DNA of 64,000 nucleotides. Origin: CAIVAT01 sp964473485 (GTDB lineage: Bacteria > Bacteroidota > Bacteroidia > Bacteroidales > FEN-979). Below, piece after piece: positions 17,354 to 26,057 of the stretch; the first letter of the stretch is position 1, and each line of letters opens with the position of its first letter. The stretch covers positions 52,974 through 116,973 of the forward strand of contig CAYYPH010000009.1 of the NCBI GenBank assembly GCA_964473485.1, read 5' to 3'. Both the position numbers and the translations under genes were made by a program. The notes under the pieces were generated by a model. It was not told the DNA's origin. It made no database searches and saw only the letters and a program-made list of their open reading frames with translations.

Positions 17354-18487
17354 TTACAGCCCAAACCGGTACTGCAGGCCCCCGATGAACTGCTGCCTTG
17401 TGCCCAAGAAACCATATTCTGCCCGAAGCATTAAGTGGCGGTTGATCTGGAACTGTGTCCCGATGATAAAATTCCACTTGTTTTTGACCGTTTTATCCAG
17501 CGAGTACTCCACTGTGGAACTTTGTCCGTCGTTAATAGCATCGTCAGCGGCTGTAAGTACATCGCTGGCCCTGGTCAGGGCCTTGTTGGTCGCGTTGTAT
17601 TTCGCAATATTCACCGGGTTCTTTTGTTCAACGGGAGTCAGTCCGTTCCACCAGCTTTCAACCTGCTCGTAGGTCTCTTCCACCCTGGCGAAACCCTGGT
17701 CGACCTTTGTCTGCATTTCCTCTGTGGAAAAAAGTTCCGAAAGGTTGATGGAGCCTTTTGTTTCGGATGAGTAATTGATTCGGAACCCGCCTATCCATCC
17801 GGCGATGCTCATGTTCGGATTTTTAAATTTGAATGACTTTCCGACTCTCGGCCCAAACACAAAGGTGAACACGGGTTTCTCAAGCGAGCTGACATCGGTC
17901 CATGCACAATTCATATCGAGAGCGATCCAGATCCCTCCCACCCCAAAGGTCGGGGTAAGGCCAAAGCCTAACGACATGGCGTCGAAGTCGGCTTTGGTGG
18001 AAAAGGAAGTTACCGGTGACCAGCTGCTGTCGGAATCGGGGAGCCAGACTTCTGCATCGATGGCAGTCGACGTCTTGGCCATGGCAAATATCCCATATAC
18101 ATTCAAAAAGGGAAACAACCAGATATCAGGCCTGACATTCACTGCGTTGGCAGTGGAAACAGCATTGTTGAAACGGATGATCTCGTCGAGGCTGTACATC
18201 TCCCCACCGTTGAATCCGACCATGAGGTTACTGATGACGAGTTCCGACTCCTGCCAGAGGTAGTTCACACCGATACCGGCTGAGTAAGGGAGCTGGAATC
18301 CCCTGGCAGTTGCCTTCTTTCCAAGGATCGGCAGCACATACGGATATTCCTGAATTTCGATACTGTCCTTAAGTGCTTCATTTTTAGCGCCAACGATCTT
18401 ATTGGTGTAGACCTGACCGAACGATCCAAACCCAAGATTCATTAATAAGACATAAAGGAAAAAAGTTCGCTGCATATTAGGTAGCAA
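17354..18487 (-). CDS. Outer-membrane protein, hypothetical
   Basis: 377 residues; signal peptide cut after FGSFGQ near residue 25 (Met5 is an alternative start). Strand-rich N- and C-terminal parts are separated by a helical segment around residues 255-330 (STEEMQTKVDQGFARVEETYEQ) that could form a coiled-coil insertion. It ends in QYRFGL as expected for a barrel. No family recognised. A consensus promoter with TTG, 20 bp, TAGTTTTG lies upstream, overlapped by dyad site E. Confidence 0.7.
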   Translation of the reverse strand: MLPNMQRTFFLYVLLMNLGFGSFGQVYTNKIVGAKNEALKDSIEIQEYPYVLPILGKKATARGFQLPYSAGIGVNYLWQESELVISNLMVGFNGGEMYSLDEIIRFNNAVSTANAVNVRPDIWLFPFLNVYGIFAMAKTSTAIDAEVWLPDSDSSWSPVTSFSTKADFDAMSLGFGLTPTFGVGGIWIALDMNCAWTDVSSLEKPVFTFVFGPRVGKSFKFKNPNMSIAGWIGGFRINYSSETKGSINLSELFSTEEMQTKVDQGFARVEETYEQVESWWNGLTPVEQKNPVNIAKYNATNKALTRASDVLTAADDAINDGQSSTVEYSLDKTVKNKWNFIIGTQFQINRHLMLRAEYGFLGTRQQFIGGLQYRFGL

Positions 18488-18516
18488 TAGTTACTTACAG
18501 GATTGGCAATTTTGAG

Positions 18517-18524
18517 CAAAACTA
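18517..18524 (-). promoter_or_regulatory. -7 box TAGTTTTG of the 17354-18487 gene
   Basis: Perfect TAnnTTTG match on the minus strand. A TTG at 18547-18545 lies 20 bp upstream, the textbook Bacteroidota -33 spacing. The TTG begins with the last base of dyad site E. Confidence 0.65.
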
Positions 18525-18546
18525 CAAATCAAAAACCGGTTGAACA

Positions 18547-18564
18547 ATACCGATTGCTTGGTAT
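18547..18564. promoter_or_regulatory. Dyad operator, site E (ATAC-N10-GTAT)
   Basis: ATACCGATTGCTTGGTAT. It is 22 bp from the minus-strand -7 box, one helical turn closer than at sites A-C, and its edge overlaps the -33 TTG. It therefore keeps the same face of the helix, but its regulatory effect may differ. Confidence 0.6.
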
Positions 18565-18712
18565 TTTGCCTTTAATCATAACGAAATTCAATACACCAGG
18601 GCATTGAAAATACTGTATCTGCAAATAATTTCACGGGTGATCAGTTCTATTCGAACTGCCGGAACACACCCACCTGATGGTCGGAAAAACCTCCGGTGAA
18701 TGATCATTGGCG

Positions 18713-21046
18713 TTACTTCCTCACTTCAATCGTCACCTTGCCGATCTTCCCGTTGAATTTCGAGGATTTTCCGTAATCAGCAACCGGGGTTCCTTCGTCG
18801 ATCCCGACGTCGGCCAGGTCGTCGACAGAGAAAATGCCCAGTTGGGTCTTCGGGAACCGGTTCTCTGCCACCTTTTGCCCGTCGATCATGATCTTGCCGG
18901 TTCCGCCTTTGCCCATTCCGCCACCGTCGTACTGAAAATCAAAAACCAGGGTGTATTTGCCGGGTTTCAATGGCTGTGCCGCGGTGACGTGGTATTGTTC
19001 AAGGCCCAGAAAATTATAGGTGAAAGATGGTTTGCCATCTTTGATGTAAAACGACAGGCCGCCGAACGTTCCTCCCTGGCAGACGATGACCCCATTCGCG
19101 TTTTCTGCTACCTGCACATCGGCCGTGATCCGGTAAGAGGTATTGCGCAGGTCGATAAAGATGTCGACACCCATGCCTTTCATCCCCTCACCCAGGGTCA
19201 GTGAATTCCTGCCTTCCATGATCGTCGGCCGGTCAACCAGGGCCGCGTTGGTCCTTTCAAGGAGCCGGTCATCGATGGGAAGAACATAATAGATCTCGGC
19301 CTCCCTCATGAACTGTTCCTGCAGATTCCTCAGCTTCTCCGGATCTTTTGCAGCCAGGTCGTTTGAGAGGCTGAAATCCTCCAGCGAATTGTACAGTTCC
19401 CATTTGTCCTCCTGCAGGGTCTGCGGTGGTTTGAACAACCACGGAGCGCGGTGGATGGTACGTGCAAACCAGCCATCCTGGTAAATGGCGCGGTTTCCAA
19501 AGATCTCGAAATATTGTATGGTGTGCCGTTCTTTGGCATTGGCGTCGGCAAAGGTGTAAGCAAGGCTGGTCCCTTCGATGGGATCCTGCACGATGCCATT
19601 CACAACTTTGGGTGCAGGGATGTGCGAAACTTCATACACCGTTGGTGCAATGTCGATGACATGGCCGAACTGGGAGCGGATCTCCCCTTTGGCCTTGATC
19701 CCCTTCGGCCAGGAAATGATCATGCCGTTCCTTACGCCGCCGAAATCTGATGCCATCTGCTTCGTCCATGCAAAGGGAGCATCAAGGGCAACGGCCCAGC
19801 CTGCTGCGAAATGGGGATAGGTGCTGGGCGATCCCCATTCATCATAATGTTTAAGCATATCGGGAACCGTCTCGGGCACCATGTTGAAATAGGTCATCTC
19901 GCTGAACATGCCATTCATCTGGCCTTCGGCGCTTGCCCCGTTATCTCCGGCAATAAAAATGAACAGGGTGTTATCCATCACACCCAACTCCTCGAGGGCT
20001 GATACGAGTCGCCCGACTTCGTAGTCAGTATGCTCTGCAAAACCGGCATAGACCTCCATCTGGCGGCAGAATAATTTCTTTTCATCGGCCGACAGGCTTT
20101 CCCAATCCCTGATGCCCTGTGCTTTTGGTGGAAGCTGCGTGTTTTGAGGCACGATCCCCATCTTTTTCTGACGTTCCAGGGTCTCCTGGCGCAGTTTATC
20201 CCATCCCATGTCGAACTTCCCCCTGTTCTTGTCGATCCATTCCTTCGGTACGTGATGCGGGGCATGGGTGGCGCCGGGAGCATAGTACATGAAGAACGGC
20301 TTGCCGGGGGTGAGTGCCTGCTGGAACTTAACCCAGGTGATGGCCTGGTTGGTCATGTCGGTGGTGAAATGGTAGTTGGGATCGTCGGGTATTTCAACCT
20401 GGGTGACTCCGTCGTAGATCAGGGGAGCCCACTGGTTGGTTTCGCCACCAAGGAAACCGTAGAATTTTTCGAACCCTGCCCTGGTGGGCCAGCGGTCCTG
20501 GGGTCCCGACACGGAGAGCTCCCAGGGCGGGACTTCATGGCACTTTCCGAACTGGCCCGTGTTATAGCCGTTCTGGCGGAGCACCTCTGCCAGAGGGGTG
20601 ATGGTCTGTGGTCTCACGGCATTCATCCCGGGGTAGGCAGTGGCTGTTTCGGTGATCGATCCCATGTTGTTGGAATGGTGGTTATAGCCCGTCAACAGGG
20701 CCACCCTTGTTGGTGCGCTCAGGGCCGTGGTATGGAAACGGTTGTACCGGAGCCCGTTATTGGCTAAACGTTCCATGGTGGGCATAGGGATGGGTCCGCC
20801 AAATGCCTGCGAGACCCCGAAACCCATGTCGTCGATCAGGACGATCACCACGTTGGGAGCTCCTTCGGGAGCCTTCACCTCGAACCGCTTCGGAGCTTTG
20901 GTGTTCCTCACGTCCAATTCCTTATAGGCAGGTCGCTCAGGTTCCCTGATGGGGAGTGTGGTGCGGTCCTGTGCCGCCAGATGTCCTGCCATGGCTGTGG
21001 GCACCAGCATCGAGAGCCCGAGGGATACTTTTTTACCAATTTTCAT
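18713..21046 (-). CDS. Arylsulfatase, Ser-type, with C-terminal beta-sandwich domain
   Basis: 777 residues. Signal peptide at the N-terminus (cut after MAGHLAAQ near residue 26). The metal-binding block is IDDMGFGVSQAFGG. The maturation motif is S110-A-P-T-R114, again Ser-type and dependent on an anSME. FIAGDNGAS near residue 365 is another active-site block. Residues from about 630 form an extra domain (VAENANGVIVCQGGTFGGLSF onward) whose last 40 residues match the remnant at 7351-7503. It acts in the periplasm or outside the cell; substrate unknown. A -7 box and dyad site D lie upstream in a 300-bp gap. Confidence 0.93.
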   Translation of the reverse strand: MKIGKKVSLGLSMLVPTAMAGHLAAQDRTTLPIREPERPAYKELDVRNTKAPKRFEVKAPEGAPNVVIVLIDDMGFGVSQAFGGPIPMPTMERLANNGLRYNRFHTTALSAPTRVALLTGYNHHSNNMGSITETATAYPGMNAVRPQTITPLAEVLRQNGYNTGQFGKCHEVPPWELSVSGPQDRWPTRAGFEKFYGFLGGETNQWAPLIYDGVTQVEIPDDPNYHFTTDMTNQAITWVKFQQALTPGKPFFMYYAPGATHAPHHVPKEWIDKNRGKFDMGWDKLRQETLERQKKMGIVPQNTQLPPKAQGIRDWESLSADEKKLFCRQMEVYAGFAEHTDYEVGRLVSALEELGVMDNTLFIFIAGDNGASAEGQMNGMFSEMTYFNMVPETVPDMLKHYDEWGSPSTYPHFAAGWAVALDAPFAWTKQMASDFGGVRNGMIISWPKGIKAKGEIRSQFGHVIDIAPTVYEVSHIPAPKVVNGIVQDPIEGTSLAYTFADANAKERHTIQYFEIFGNRAIYQDGWFARTIHRAPWLFKPPQTLQEDKWELYNSLEDFSLSNDLAAKDPEKLRNLQEQFMREAEIYYVLPIDDRLLERTNAALVDRPTIMEGRNSLTLGEGMKGMGVDIFIDLRNTSYRITADVQVAENANGVIVCQGGTFGGLSFYIKDGKPSFTYNFLGLEQYHVTAAQPLKPGKYTLVFDFQYDGGGMGKGGTGKIMIDGQKVAENRFPKTQLGIFSVDDLADVGIDEGTPVADYGKSSKFNGKIGKVTIEVRK

Positions 21047-21185
21047 ATTTTCAATGTTTGATTCCTTGATATATTGATTTTATAACGATACCATTTTTTT
21101 CAAGTCATCCCAATAACCGATTCTTTCATTCTGCCGCAATACGCCTGATGGCACCTGCCGTCTTTGTGAATTTCTTATCAGGGGT

Positions 21186-21193
21186 CAAAAGTA
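21186..21193 (-). promoter_or_regulatory. -7 box TACTTTTG of the second sulfatase
   Basis: Perfect match on the minus strand, 140 bp before the sulfatase start, with a TTG at 21218-21216 (22-bp spacing). The leader would be long, about 130 nt. Confidence 0.5.
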
Positions 21194-21240
21194 CATTAAA
21201 AGAATATGCGCGAGCCAACCAATGTAAACCTTCACAGAAA

Positions 21241-21258
21241 ATACTGATTGGTGAGTAT
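21241..21258. promoter_or_regulatory. Dyad operator, site D (ATAC-N10-GTAT)
   Basis: ATACTGATTGGTGAGTAT. It lies in the gap 21047-21346 upstream of the second sulfatase, 47 bp from the -7 box, which is farther than at the other sites. Apart from this site and the -7 box I see nothing in that gap. Confidence 0.6.
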
Positions 21259-21346
21259 CCAACCGTATGTTAAGATAAACCGGCTAATATCCGATCAGAA
21301 AAAACCACGGGTTTTCAGAAGGGGGATGCCAATACCCATATAACGA

Positions 21347-22084
21347 TCAACGCTCCCCATGGTCCGGAAGTACCCGCATCCTGTACCCCACTCCCGGTTC
21401 GGTAATGATCAACCCGGGCAGGGATGGATTCTTTTCAATCTTTTTCCGGAGCTGTGCCATATGCACCCTCACTACCTGGGCGTTGGTGGAGTAAGGGTTT
21501 GACCAGATCTTTTCACTGATGAAGGAATGGGTGAGCACCTTGCCGGCATTCCGCACAAATAGCGCCAGCAATGAATATTCGGTGGCGGTGAGTTTTACTT
21601 CCTGCCCCCTGAGCTTTACGATGCGGCTGTTGAGGTCAACTTCCAGCTCGCCGGTGGCAAAGACCGGCGATTCATCGAGCCTGAGCGAATGACGGATCGC
21701 CACCCGCAACCGGGCCAGCAGTTCACCCATGTTGAAAGGCTTGGTCACATAGTCATCCGCTCCCTGGTCGAGCGCCGCAATTTTGGTAACTTCATCGTCC
21801 CTGACCGTCAGCACGATGACCGGTACAGTGGTCCACTCCCGTAACCGGTGCAGGGTGGTCAATCCGTCGGCATCAGGCAATCCCAGGTCGAGCAAAACCA
21901 CATCGGGCCGGTTCATGGAGACCGAGATCAGCCCGTCGCGTGCCGTACCCTCCTCGAACACCCTGTATTCGTTGGCCTCGAGGGTGATCCTCAGCATCCG
22001 TCTGATGGGCTGCTCATCATCGATGATCAACACTTTGAATTTTCCGGCACTTTCCATTATCGTTCCATTGTTAAAGGTTCTCAC
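21347..22084 (-). CDS. kdpE: KdpE-like OmpR-family response regulator
   Basis: 245 residues as opened; Met10 (start 22057) fits the usual KdpE length better. Receiver domain 18-130 with the acidic pair DDE at 22-24, phospho-acceptor Asp66 (LLDLGLP) and VTKPF near 117. OmpR winged helix about 145-238 (ELEVDLNSRIVKLRGQEVKLT, QLRKKIEKNP). It lies 103 bp downstream of the KdpD-like kinase. Known role of KdpE: activates K+ uptake genes. No kdpFABC is present here; the divergent Kup gene is the obvious local target. Confidence 0.88.
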   Translation of the reverse strand: MRTFNNGTIMESAGKFKVLIIDDEQPIRRMLRITLEANEYRVFEEGTARDGLISVSMNRPDVVLLDLGLPDADGLTTLHRLREWTTVPVIVLTVRDDEVTKIAALDQGADDYVTKPFNMGELLARLRVAIRHSLRLDESPVFATGELEVDLNSRIVKLRGQEVKLTATEYSLLALFVRNAGKVLTHSFISEKIWSNPYSTNAQVVRVHMAQLRKKIEKNPSLPGLIITEPGVGYRMRVLPDHGER

Positions 22085-22187
22085 AAACCATGAAGAAATT
22101 CAAAACCGGAAGGTTGATGGTGCCATCGCCAAAAACCGTCATTCATGGCCCTAATCTCAGGGGATCCCGCAACTCCTGATCCCTGTT

Positions 22188-23873
22188 TCATCCCGGTGGA
22201 TCCTCCGCTGCCTCCCTGCACTCCTCGGGCAAGTGGCTCTTCAGGCCAACTGTCACTTCCAGTCCGCCGGATGGGTGATTCCTGATGGCGATCGTTCCCC
22301 CGTGCAGTTCAATGATGGCCCTGGAGATCGTCAGCCCGAGCCCGGTACCCCCGCTGGCGGTTCCCGGCGCCCGGTAGAATTTTCCAAACAGCTGCGACAG
22401 GTATTGTTCCGGGATGCCGGGTCCTTCATCCCTGACCGTAATGGTGATCCATCCGGGAGATTCGGTGGTTACCCTGACAAAAATGGTGGTTTTCTTCGGA
22501 GAATAGGCAATGGCGTTGTGCAGGATGTTGATGATTGCCTGCCGGAGCAGGCTGATATCGGCCCGGATGAAGGATAAACCATCGTCGACCCTGAGATCGA
22601 GCGAATGATCCTTGATCCGGAGATCCTGGTGAACGATCCCCATCAGGTCGGCAATGTCGCACAGTTCCAGGTTTAACCTGAGCAATCCCGATTCAATGCG
22701 CGACATGTCGAGGATATTTTCAACCAGGTGGTTCATCCTGCCTGAGGCGATCTCCAGTTCCTCGCCGATCTGCTTCCTGATCTCCGGCTCCGATGAGGTC
22801 TTTTCATCCATGAGGTTGGCAACAGCAGCCGAAATGATCGAGATCGGCGTCTTCAGTTCGTGTGAAACACTGTTCAGCACGGTCTGGAACAGCTTCTCCG
22901 ACTCCTCTCCAATCTCCTGTTCCTTGAGCTGATCGATGCTCATTTCGCGGTCGATGGCAGAGGCAGTCAGCGTCAGGAAAGATTCGAACAGGATTCGCTT
23001 CTCATCTTCCGGAGGCATTTTCCCCGGCCACCCGATACCAATCACACCGATCAGCTTCCGGGCGCTTTCAAGAGGATATAGTCTGACACCGGATTCCGTG
23101 CCGGTGTCTCCTGCGTCGTCACCCGGAACGGTCCTGACCAGCACCGGATCAGGGCTCCGCATCAGGTCACCGGGATCCGGCAGTATCCGTGAATGAAGCG
23201 TATTGCCGGCTTTCCTGAGCATATGGCTGAAACTGTTTTTTTCATCGGCCTTTTCAGTACGATGGGTATCGTGCTCTGGCTCAGGTTCGCTGCCCAGCCG
23301 CAGAAAAAGGGTGGAGGCGCACATGAAAACAGGCTCATTGTGAAGCAGGGTGTTGCCAAAAGGGCGGGCAGCAAGACCCACTCCTTTTTTCTCTTTCAGG
23401 TAGATCACGACCGGCGCACCGAACATCTCCTGCATGATCTTCTCTGTGCGTTTTACCACATCCTTGATCGAAATGGCATCATTGAGAGAGCCGAGGAACC
23501 GGTGGATGATCTCGAGCTGTTCCCTGCTTTTCTCCGTATTGACCTGACTTTTTCTGATCCTGCTGATCAGCGTGCTGGCTGCAATGGCAACGATCAGGTT
23601 GGTGAACAAGGCGATCAGGTCGTGCAGGCTGTGGACCCTGAAGGTATAGAGAGGCTGAATAAAAAAGAAATTCCATACCCCGAAGTTGAGGACCGCGGCG
23701 AAGATCAGGGCCGACCTGCCCAGGAAAAGGGAGAGTATCGCTATGGCCATCAGGAAGATGAGCCCGACCGACTGATACCCGATCGATCCGACAAACGGGT
23801 AGCAAAGCGCAGCAACCAGCAGGGTGGTCGCCGTTGCGATCAGAAATTCTACGGCAGGATGCAGCGATCTCAT
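22188..23873 (-). CDS. KdpD-like sensor histidine kinase lacking the N-terminal KdpD/Usp domains
   Basis: 561 residues from the ATG at 23873; a TTG at 23885 would add four. It begins directly with the four-helix DUF4118 membrane domain (about 8-105, with the WNFFFIQPLYTF motif known from KdpD). A GAF-like region follows (about 130-310), then HisKA with the phospho-acceptor His in SVSHELKTP (342 counted from the TTG), and an HATPase domain with DEGPGIP and GGTGLGL. Full KdpD is about 900 residues and starts with cytoplasmic KdpD and Usp domains, which are absent. It thus resembles the C-terminal half of KdpD as a stand-alone kinase. Two 22-bp direct repeats precede its promoter. Confidence 0.85.
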   Translation of the reverse strand: MRSLHPAVEFLIATATTLLVAALCYPFVGSIGYQSVGLIFLMAIAILSLFLGRSALIFAAVLNFGVWNFFFIQPLYTFRVHSLHDLIALFTNLIVAIAASTLISRIRKSQVNTEKSREQLEIIHRFLGSLNDAISIKDVVKRTEKIMQEMFGAPVVIYLKEKKGVGLAARPFGNTLLHNEPVFMCASTLFLRLGSEPEPEHDTHRTEKADEKNSFSHMLRKAGNTLHSRILPDPGDLMRSPDPVLVRTVPGDDAGDTGTESGVRLYPLESARKLIGVIGIGWPGKMPPEDEKRILFESFLTLTASAIDREMSIDQLKEQEIGEESEKLFQTVLNSVSHELKTPISIISAAVANLMDEKTSSEPEIRKQIGEELEIASGRMNHLVENILDMSRIESGLLRLNLELCDIADLMGIVHQDLRIKDHSLDLRVDDGLSFIRADISLLRQAIINILHNAIAYSPKKTTIFVRVTTESPGWITITVRDEGPGIPEQYLSQLFGKFYRAPGTASGGTGLGLTISRAIIELHGGTIAIRNHPSGGLEVTVGLKSHLPEECREAAEDPPG

Positions 23874-23882
23874 ATTCCAGTT

Positions 23883-23890
23883 CAAACTTA
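23883..23890 (-). promoter_or_regulatory. -7 box TAAGTTTG of the kdpD-like gene
   Basis: Perfect TAnnTTTG match on the minus strand, 9 bp before the ATG at 23873. Transcription should begin at or near the start codon, so the message may be leaderless or have a very short leader. Confidence 0.5.
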
Positions 23891-23918
23891 ACCATTAAAG
23901 CGATCCCTTCCTAGATTT

Positions 23919-23972
23919 CTTTAGAGAATCTTTATACGGGGCAGGGAAATCTTTAGAAGAGACTTATACGGG
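23919..23972. promoter_or_regulatory. Two 22-bp direct repeats, candidate KdpE operator
   Basis: CTTTAGA-N6-TTATACGGG occurs at 23919-23940 and again at 23951-23972, 32 bp apart (three helical turns). The near copy ends 28 bp upstream of the kdpD-like -7 box, where an OmpR-family activator would sit. The (T)TTATA core recalls described E. coli KdpE sites, but the assignment to KdpE is inference. Confidence 0.55.
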
Positions 23973-24008
23973 CGGGGATATCTTTGGGGCGTTGAAAAGA
24001 AGTCATAG

Positions 24009-24121
24009 TTCAAAATTCAAAATTCAAATGTCAAAATTCAAAATAAGTGATTAGGGATCAGCGAATAGCGATTAGGGAAAAATTCACTCAATCACTCATT
24101 CACTCATTCACTCAATCACTC
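24009..24121. repeat. Heptamer/octamer array 4 upstream of kup
   Basis: Ten 7-nt words (TTCAAAA, TTCAAAT, GTCAAAA, TAAGTGA, TTAGGGA, TCAGCGA, ATAGCGA) run from 24009 to 24078. Five 8-nt words (ATTCACTC/AATCACTC) follow from 24082 to 24121. The array occupies the upstream region of kup, ending 28 bp before its ATG. No other promoter element is obvious there. Confidence 0.8.
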
Positions 24122-24149
24122 ATTATTTCTCTCTCACGATTCTCCTGCC

Positions 24150-26057
24150 ATGAAAAAAAACAGCTCCCTGAATAAGATCTCTGCGGCAGGGCTGATCATC
24201 ACCCTGGGGATCGTGTACGGCGACATAGGGACCTCGCCGTTATACGTGCTGAAGGCTATTCTCACCGGGGCCAACGAGGTGTCGGAACTGTTGATCTATG
24301 GAGGTCTTTCCTGCATCTTCTGGACGCTGACCCTCCAGACCACGTTAAAATACGTGGTCATCACCCTGCGTGCCGACAACAAGGGTGAAGGGGGCATTCT
24401 GAGCCTTTTCGCCCTGATCCGCAGCAAGGCGAAATGGGCCTACGGGTTTGCCATTATCGGCGGCGCCGCCTTGCTGGCCGACGGGGTCATCACCCCTTCG
24501 CTTACAATACTTTCGTCGGTGGAAGGACTGCTTACGTTAAACCGTGAGATCCCGGTGGTCATGATCGCCATCGGTATCCTCACCGTGCTTTTTTTCATGC
24601 AGCAGTTCGGCACCCAGGCCATCGGGAAGTTTTTCGGACCGATGATGCTGGTGTGGTTCCTGATGCTGGCCATTCTCGGTTCGCTTCAACTGGTGCACCA
24701 TCCCGGCATCCTGCGTTCGCTGAATCCGTATTATGCCTATCTTTTCCTGACCCGGTTCCCCGAAGGGTTCCTGCTGTTGGGGGCGGTTTTCCTGGCCACC
24801 ACCGGGGCCGAAGCAATGTACTCCGACCTTGGTCATTGCGGATTGAAAAACATCAGGGTGACGTGGGTCTTTGTAAAGGTTTCGTTGCTGCTCAACTATT
24901 TTGGACAGGGGGCATGGGTCATCCGGATGATCCAGGAGTCGGCCGATTTCGGGAATCCATTTTTCGGGATCATGCCCCGCTGGTTCCTGGTGCCGGGCAT
25001 CATCATTGCCACCATGGCCTCGATCATCGCCAGCCAGGCACTTATCAGCGGATCGTTCACCCTGATCAGCGAAGCCATTTCGCTGAACTTCTGGCCCAAG
25101 ATCAGGATCAGCTACCCATCGAGGGTCAAGGGACAGATGTACATCCCTGGAATCAACTGGGCGCTGTTCATCTGCTGCGTAATCGTGGTGCTGCTTTTCC
25201 GCGAATCAGCCAACATGGAGGCGGCCTACGGCCTTTCGATCACCCTTACCATGCTGATGACCACTGCCCTGCTGTCGATATACCTGCACAAGTTCAGGGT
25301 GCCGGGCTATGCCATCGCCGTGTTGCTGGTCACCTACCTGGCCATCGAAGGATCGTTCCTCATCGCCAACATGTACAAATTCATGCATGGCGGTTGGTTC
25401 ACGATCCTGCTCGCCGGCCTGATCGGGCTGATCATGTACATCTGGTACAACGGCCGCAAGATCAAGAACCGGTTCACCGAATTTGTAAAGATAGAGCCCT
25501 GGTTCGAGGCGCTGAAGTCGCTCAGCCACGACGCCTCCATCCCAAAATTCGCCACCAACGCGGTGTTCATCACCAAGGCCAACCGACTGACCGAGATCGA
25601 ATCGAAGATCATCTACTCGATCTTCAACAAACAACCCAAGCGGGCCGATGTGTACTGGCTGGTCCACATCGATATCCACGATGATCCGCACCTGATGGAA
25701 TACCGGGTGACCAACCTGATCCCGGGGGTCCTCTTCAAGATCGATTTCCGCATCGGGTTTAAGGTGCAACCACGCATCAACCTCTTTTTCAGGCAGGTGG
25801 TCGAAGAGATGAGCCGTAACGGCGAGATCGACCTCATCAGCCGCTATGAAACGCTGCGCCGTTTCCGGATCGCGGGCGACTTCAGGTTCGTGCTGATCGA
25901 CCGCGTGCAGACCTACGATTTCGATTTCGGCACCTTCGACCAGATGATCCTCAACCTGTACACCTGGATCAAAAAACTGGGGGTCAGCGAAGTCAAGGCC
26001 TACGGTCTCGACACCAGCGTGGTAACCGAGGAAACGGTGCCGCTGGTGGTGGGCTGA
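24150..26057 (+). CDS. kup: Kup family potassium uptake protein
   Basis: 635 residues, the family norm. The signature GIVYGDIGTSPLYVLKAIL is at residues 20-38. Twelve membrane helices fill the first 430 residues, followed by a hydrophilic C-terminal domain. It imports K+ driven by protons at the inner membrane. It is divergent from the KdpD/KdpE-like pair, with the candidate operator between them, so the two-component system may control Kup rather than the absent Kdp ATPase (inference). Its 3' end overlaps the convergent CHAD gene by 58 bp. Confidence 0.95.
   Translation: MKKNSSLNKISAAGLIITLGIVYGDIGTSPLYVLKAILTGANEVSELLIYGGLSCIFWTLTLQTTLKYVVITLRADNKGEGGILSLFALIRSKAKWAYGFAIIGGAALLADGVITPSLTILSSVEGLLTLNREIPVVMIAIGILTVLFFMQQFGTQAIGKFFGPMMLVWFLMLAILGSLQLVHHPGILRSLNPYYAYLFLTRFPEGFLLLGAVFLATTGAEAMYSDLGHCGLKNIRVTWVFVKVSLLLNYFGQGAWVIRMIQESADFGNPFFGIMPRWFLVPGIIIATMASIIASQALISGSFTLISEAISLNFWPKIRISYPSRVKGQMYIPGINWALFICCVIVVLLFRESANMEAAYGLSITLTMLMTTALLSIYLHKFRVPGYAIAVLLVTYLAIEGSFLIANMYKFMHGGWFTILLAGLIGLIMYIWYNGRKIKNRFTEFVKIEPWFEALKSLSHDASIPKFATNAVFITKANRLTEIESKIIYSIFNKQPKRADVYWLVHIDIHDDPHLMEYRVTNLIPGVLFKIDFRIGFKVQPRINLFFRQVVEEMSRNGEIDLISRYETLRRFRIAGDFRFVLIDRVQTYDFDFGTFDQMILNLYTWIKKLGVSEVKAYGLDTSVVTEETVPLVVG

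Noticed and set aside
18601..18625. A seventh dyad near AATACTGTAT at about 18608
   Set aside because: Only one arm matches; the base positions where GTAT should follow read AATA.
24653..25684. 343-codon open frame within kup
   Set aside because: A +2 shadow of kup with a His/Gln/Arg-rich composition and no domain.
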